From assembly GCF_900269665.1 (NCBI RefSeq), contig NZ_LT985361.1:4548735-4581494 (forward strand): a DNA stretch of 32,760 bases, given 5' to 3'. Positions 31,081 through 32,760 of the stretch are shown piece after piece. Below the pieces are notes generated by a model. The model saw only the letters and a program-made list of their open reading frames with translations, was not told the origin of the DNA and ran no database searches. Numbering within the stretch: position 1 is the first letter of the stretch; each line of letters begins with the position of its first letter. This stretch comes from Nocardia suismassiliense. Its GTDB lineage: Bacteria > Actinomycetota > Actinomycetes > Mycobacteriales > Mycobacteriaceae. The position numbers and the translations under genes were made by a program.

Positions 31081-31722
31081 ATGCGCATCACGGTATTCGG
31101 CGCGACAGGTGACGTAGGCAGTCGAGTGGTGACCGAGGCCTTGGCTCGCGGACACGAGGTCCTCGCCGTCATCCGCGACCCGGCTCGCGCCGCCGCCGTA
31201 CCCGCAGCCGCCGAGGTCCGCATCGGCAACGCCGCCGACCTCGACGACGTCGTATCCCTCAGTCTCGGACAAGATCTCGTAATCACCGCCACCCGCCCAC
31301 CCGCAGGCCGAGAACACGAACTCCCCGAAATCACCGCCGTACTACTGAAGGCTCTGGCCCACACCGAAGTCCGCCTACTGGTCGTCGGCGGCGCATCAAC
31401 CCTGCTCGTCCCCGGCACCAACGGCCCCACCCTGCACGAACCCCCCGATTTCCCAGCAGAATTACGCCCCATAGCCCAAGCCTGCGCCGACCAACTAGCC
31501 CTCTGCCGAGCCGAAACCACCACGGACTGGACCTACCTGAGCCCACCCGCCGACCTCCGCCCCGGCCACCGCACCGGAACCTACCGCACCGGCACGAACG
31601 AACTCCTCACCCATCCCAACGGTGAATCAACCGTATCTATGGAGGATTTCGCCGTCGCCCTGCTGGACGAAGCCGAAAACCCGACCCACCGGCGCACTCG
31701 ATTCACCGTCGCCGCAACCTAG
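31081..31722 (+). CDS. NAD(P)-binding atypical SDR (NmrA-like / anti-sigma-type reductase family)
   Basis: The 213-residue Rossmann protein begins MRITVFGATGDVGSRVVTEAL, with the G-x2-G-x2-G cofactor loop (Gly7 to Gly13), GHEVLAVIRDPA (basic Arg after beta-2, suggesting NADP), and LLVVGGASTL. Length and layout fit the NAD(P)H-binding group of atypical SDRs (YwnB/NmrA-like), which act as reductases or redox sensors. No classical Tyr-x3-Lys is clear. AGGAGG sits just before ATG 31081. It is divergently transcribed from, and probably repressed by, the adjacent MarR regulator; such pairs usually respond to quinones or electrophiles. Confidence 0.87.
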   Translation: MRITVFGATGDVGSRVVTEALARGHEVLAVIRDPARAAAVPAAAEVRIGNAADLDDVVSLSLGQDLVITATRPPAGREHELPEITAVLLKALAHTEVRLLVVGGASTLLVPGTNGPTLHEPPDFPAELRPIAQACADQLALCRAETTTDWTYLSPPADLRPGHRTGTYRTGTNELLTHPNGESTVSMEDFAVALLDEAENPTHRRTRFTVAAT

Positions 31723-31783
31723 AACATCGCAATGGATTCGATCGGGCGAGACACACACCGGCCGGTACCGCAACGATGGTGAC

Positions 31784-32452
31784 ATGCGCGAGAAGTGGAC
31801 CACACGACCGGCGTGTGCGTTGCTGTTGATGTCGGCGATGGCGTGCTCGCCGGTAGAGGGTCCACCCATCGTGCCGAGCATCGCGTCGCCGGAGACCTCA
31901 TATCTCAACTCCAGCAGCGTCATCGATCGCAACAATCCGGCAGCGGTCGCCGGGGCGGCTACCGACATCTTTTTCGGCAAGGTTGTCGAGTCGATGGGAT
32001 CGACCGAACGGCGGGGACAGCTGGAGTCGCAATTCTCGATCGAGGTCAGTGAGCGGTTGAAGGGCAACGCCGCGGGCAGGGTCACCGTCAATCAGCGGGG
32101 TGGCGTTAAAGACAGGACTGTTGTTGTCGAATCCGGGGATGAACTGCTCGTGCTGGGCCAGTCGTATCTGATCGCGGCGCGGTTCAGCAAAGACCAGGAC
32201 TGGTACACGTTGATTCCGGTGGCTGGAGATATCCCCGTCACGGGCAACGGCTCTCCGCGTGCCAAGGTGAACCGTCCCCCCGAGAATCGGGACGAGGTGC
32301 GCGATCGGATGAAGGATGCGATCGCGCGCGAAATCCCGTTCGCGCCTTCGGGAGCAACCGGAACAGCTCCGTCGAAAACCCCTGCGCCATCGAGTCCGAG
32401 CGTCCCGCCGCAGACGTCATCTCCCGTTAGCGCTCCGCGTCCGACTTCTTGA
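31784..32452 (+). CDS. Putative exported lipoprotein of unknown function
   Basis: A 222-residue product starting MREKWTTRPACALLLMSAMACS: a basic n-region, a hydrophobic stretch and Cys21 in AMAC, an imperfect lipobox (Ala instead of Leu at -3). The mature part has a compact beta-rich region (FFGKVVESMGS, FSIEVSERLKGNAAGRVTVNQRGG, GQSYLIAARFS, YTLIPVAGDIPV), then a long Pro/Ser/Thr-rich tail (about 185-222) that might span the cell wall. The core resembles OB-fold-like exported proteins, but I cannot name a family. ATG 31784 has only a weak upstream site (GATGGTG). Confidence 0.6.
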   Translation: MREKWTTRPACALLLMSAMACSPVEGPPIVPSIASPETSYLNSSSVIDRNNPAAVAGAATDIFFGKVVESMGSTERRGQLESQFSIEVSERLKGNAAGRVTVNQRGGVKDRTVVVESGDELLVLGQSYLIAARFSKDQDWYTLIPVAGDIPVTGNGSPRAKVNRPPENRDEVRDRMKDAIAREIPFAPSGATGTAPSKTPAPSSPSVPPQTSSPVSAPRPTS

Positions 32453-32455
32453 CCC

Positions 32456-32634
32456 CTACTCGATACCGAACAAGTCGGCGGCGTTCTGGTAGCAGACTTG
32501 GCGTAGCCAGTCGTCGCCGAGGTTCAGGCGGTCGAGGGCGTAGACGGCGTGGGCGTAGGGGTAGGGGATGTTGGGGAAGTCGCTGCCGAAGAGGATTCGG
32601 TCGGCGAGGGAGTGGAGGCGGGGGAGGTCGTGGG
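32456..32634 (-). CDS. Amidohydrolase (PF04909-like), C-terminal fragment
   Basis: About 59 residues before the TAG at 32458-32456 read as the end of an amidohydrolase: ILFGSDFPNIPYPYAHAVYAL followed by RQVCYQNAADLFGIE. G-S-D-F-P with the metal-binding Asp, and N-A-x-x-L-F near the end, are typical of amidohydrolase_2/TIM-barrel decarboxylase-type enzymes. The 5' part is lost because the contig runs into adapter sequence at about 32635. The truncation is technical, not biological. Confidence 0.75.
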
Positions 32635-32760
32635 CGGTCTCTTATTCACATCTGGCGCTGCCGGCGGAGGGTTAGGGGGAGAGCTTGGGGGGTGGCGGAG
32701 TCTTGGAAAAAAAAGAAGGAAGAGGGGAGGGGGTGGAGGGCGGTAGGGGGGAGAGGGACG
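32635..32760. other. Sequencing-adapter contamination and low-quality contig end
   Basis: From 32635 the sequence follows the Nextera transposase adapter read-through for 33 bases with 28 matches; its core is ctcttattcacatct against CTCTTATACACATCT, then CTGgCGCTGCCGgCG against CTGACGCTGCCGACG. After about 32667 it is G-rich low-complexity sequence with an A8 run, the usual look of failed cycles. No biological feature should be called here, including the Gly-rich forward frame at 32549-32746. Confidence 0.9.

Noticed and set aside
32549..32746. Gly/Val-rich 65-codon ORF at the window end
   Set aside because: It reads antisense to the amidohydrolase and then through adapter and low-quality sequence.

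Overview
The window is high-GC DNA from an actinobacterium of the Mycobacteriales, most likely a Nocardia or close relative. The basis is gene order and family content: IdeR-type iron boxes, BlaI/M56 beside a PaaI-like thioesterase and urease (the order of M. tuberculosis Rv1845c-Rv1850), a lipoprotein resembling the actinobacterial DUF3558 family, PF10118-type proteins, mutA-mutB-meaB and apparently leaderless promoters. No rRNA or tRNA gene was seen. The left edge cuts a helicase gene. The right edge (about 32635-32760) is not genomic: it reads as a Nextera transposase adapter followed by G-rich low-quality sequence, so this is a contig end.

Layout. 1-1458: DEAD-box helicase (-, partial). 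1608-3027: M56 peptidase and BlaI repressor (-) with a candidate BlaI operator. 3055-6049: three-gene Fe-siderophore-type ABC importer (-), divergent across an iron box from a FhuF-like gene (+) that lacks the family's C-terminal cysteines. 6856-6986: a second iron box inside a strong promoter, then about 95 nt ending in a very strong terminator. This looks like an IdeR-controlled small RNA at the position of mycobacterial MrsI. 7271-11153: alpha-carbonic anhydrase lipoprotein, thioesterase, ureABC (no ureFGD follow). 11150-12107: lipoprotein and ArsR regulator (-). 12648-13783: 62-residue membrane protein plus CorA channel. 13822-19869: TetR regulator (+) convergent to a tightly packed five-gene oxidative operon (-): two paralogous PF10118-type proteins with a di-iron-like E/ExxH/E/ExxH pattern, a Baeyer-Villiger-type flavin monooxygenase, an SDR and a flavin/2Fe-2S reductase. 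20237-22410: small unknown protein, HtrA-like protease with no membrane anchor, and a convergent TVP38-family membrane protein. 22592-27896: methylmalonyl-CoA mutase mutA-mutB-meaB. 27903-28600: VapBC toxin-antitoxin (-). 28947-32634: ATC-hydrolase-like protein, unknown membrane protein, MarR regulator divergent from an NAD(P)-binding protein over three helically phased operators, a lipoprotein, and the 3' end of an amidohydrolase.

How parts may work together. Iron: importer, FhuF-like protein and small RNA all carry IdeR-type boxes, so low iron should induce uptake together with an iron-sparing RNA. Nitrogen/pH: urease makes NH3 and CO2, and an exported carbonic anhydrase next to it could hydrate the CO2. 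Carbon: the oxidative operon has parts for hydroxylating a hydrophobic substrate, oxidising the alcohol and inserting oxygen beside the ketone; the mutase operon handles propionyl-CoA-derived methylmalonyl-CoA. A 74-bp palindromic repeat occurs twice, between ureB and ureC and between the convergent htrA-like and TVP38 genes.
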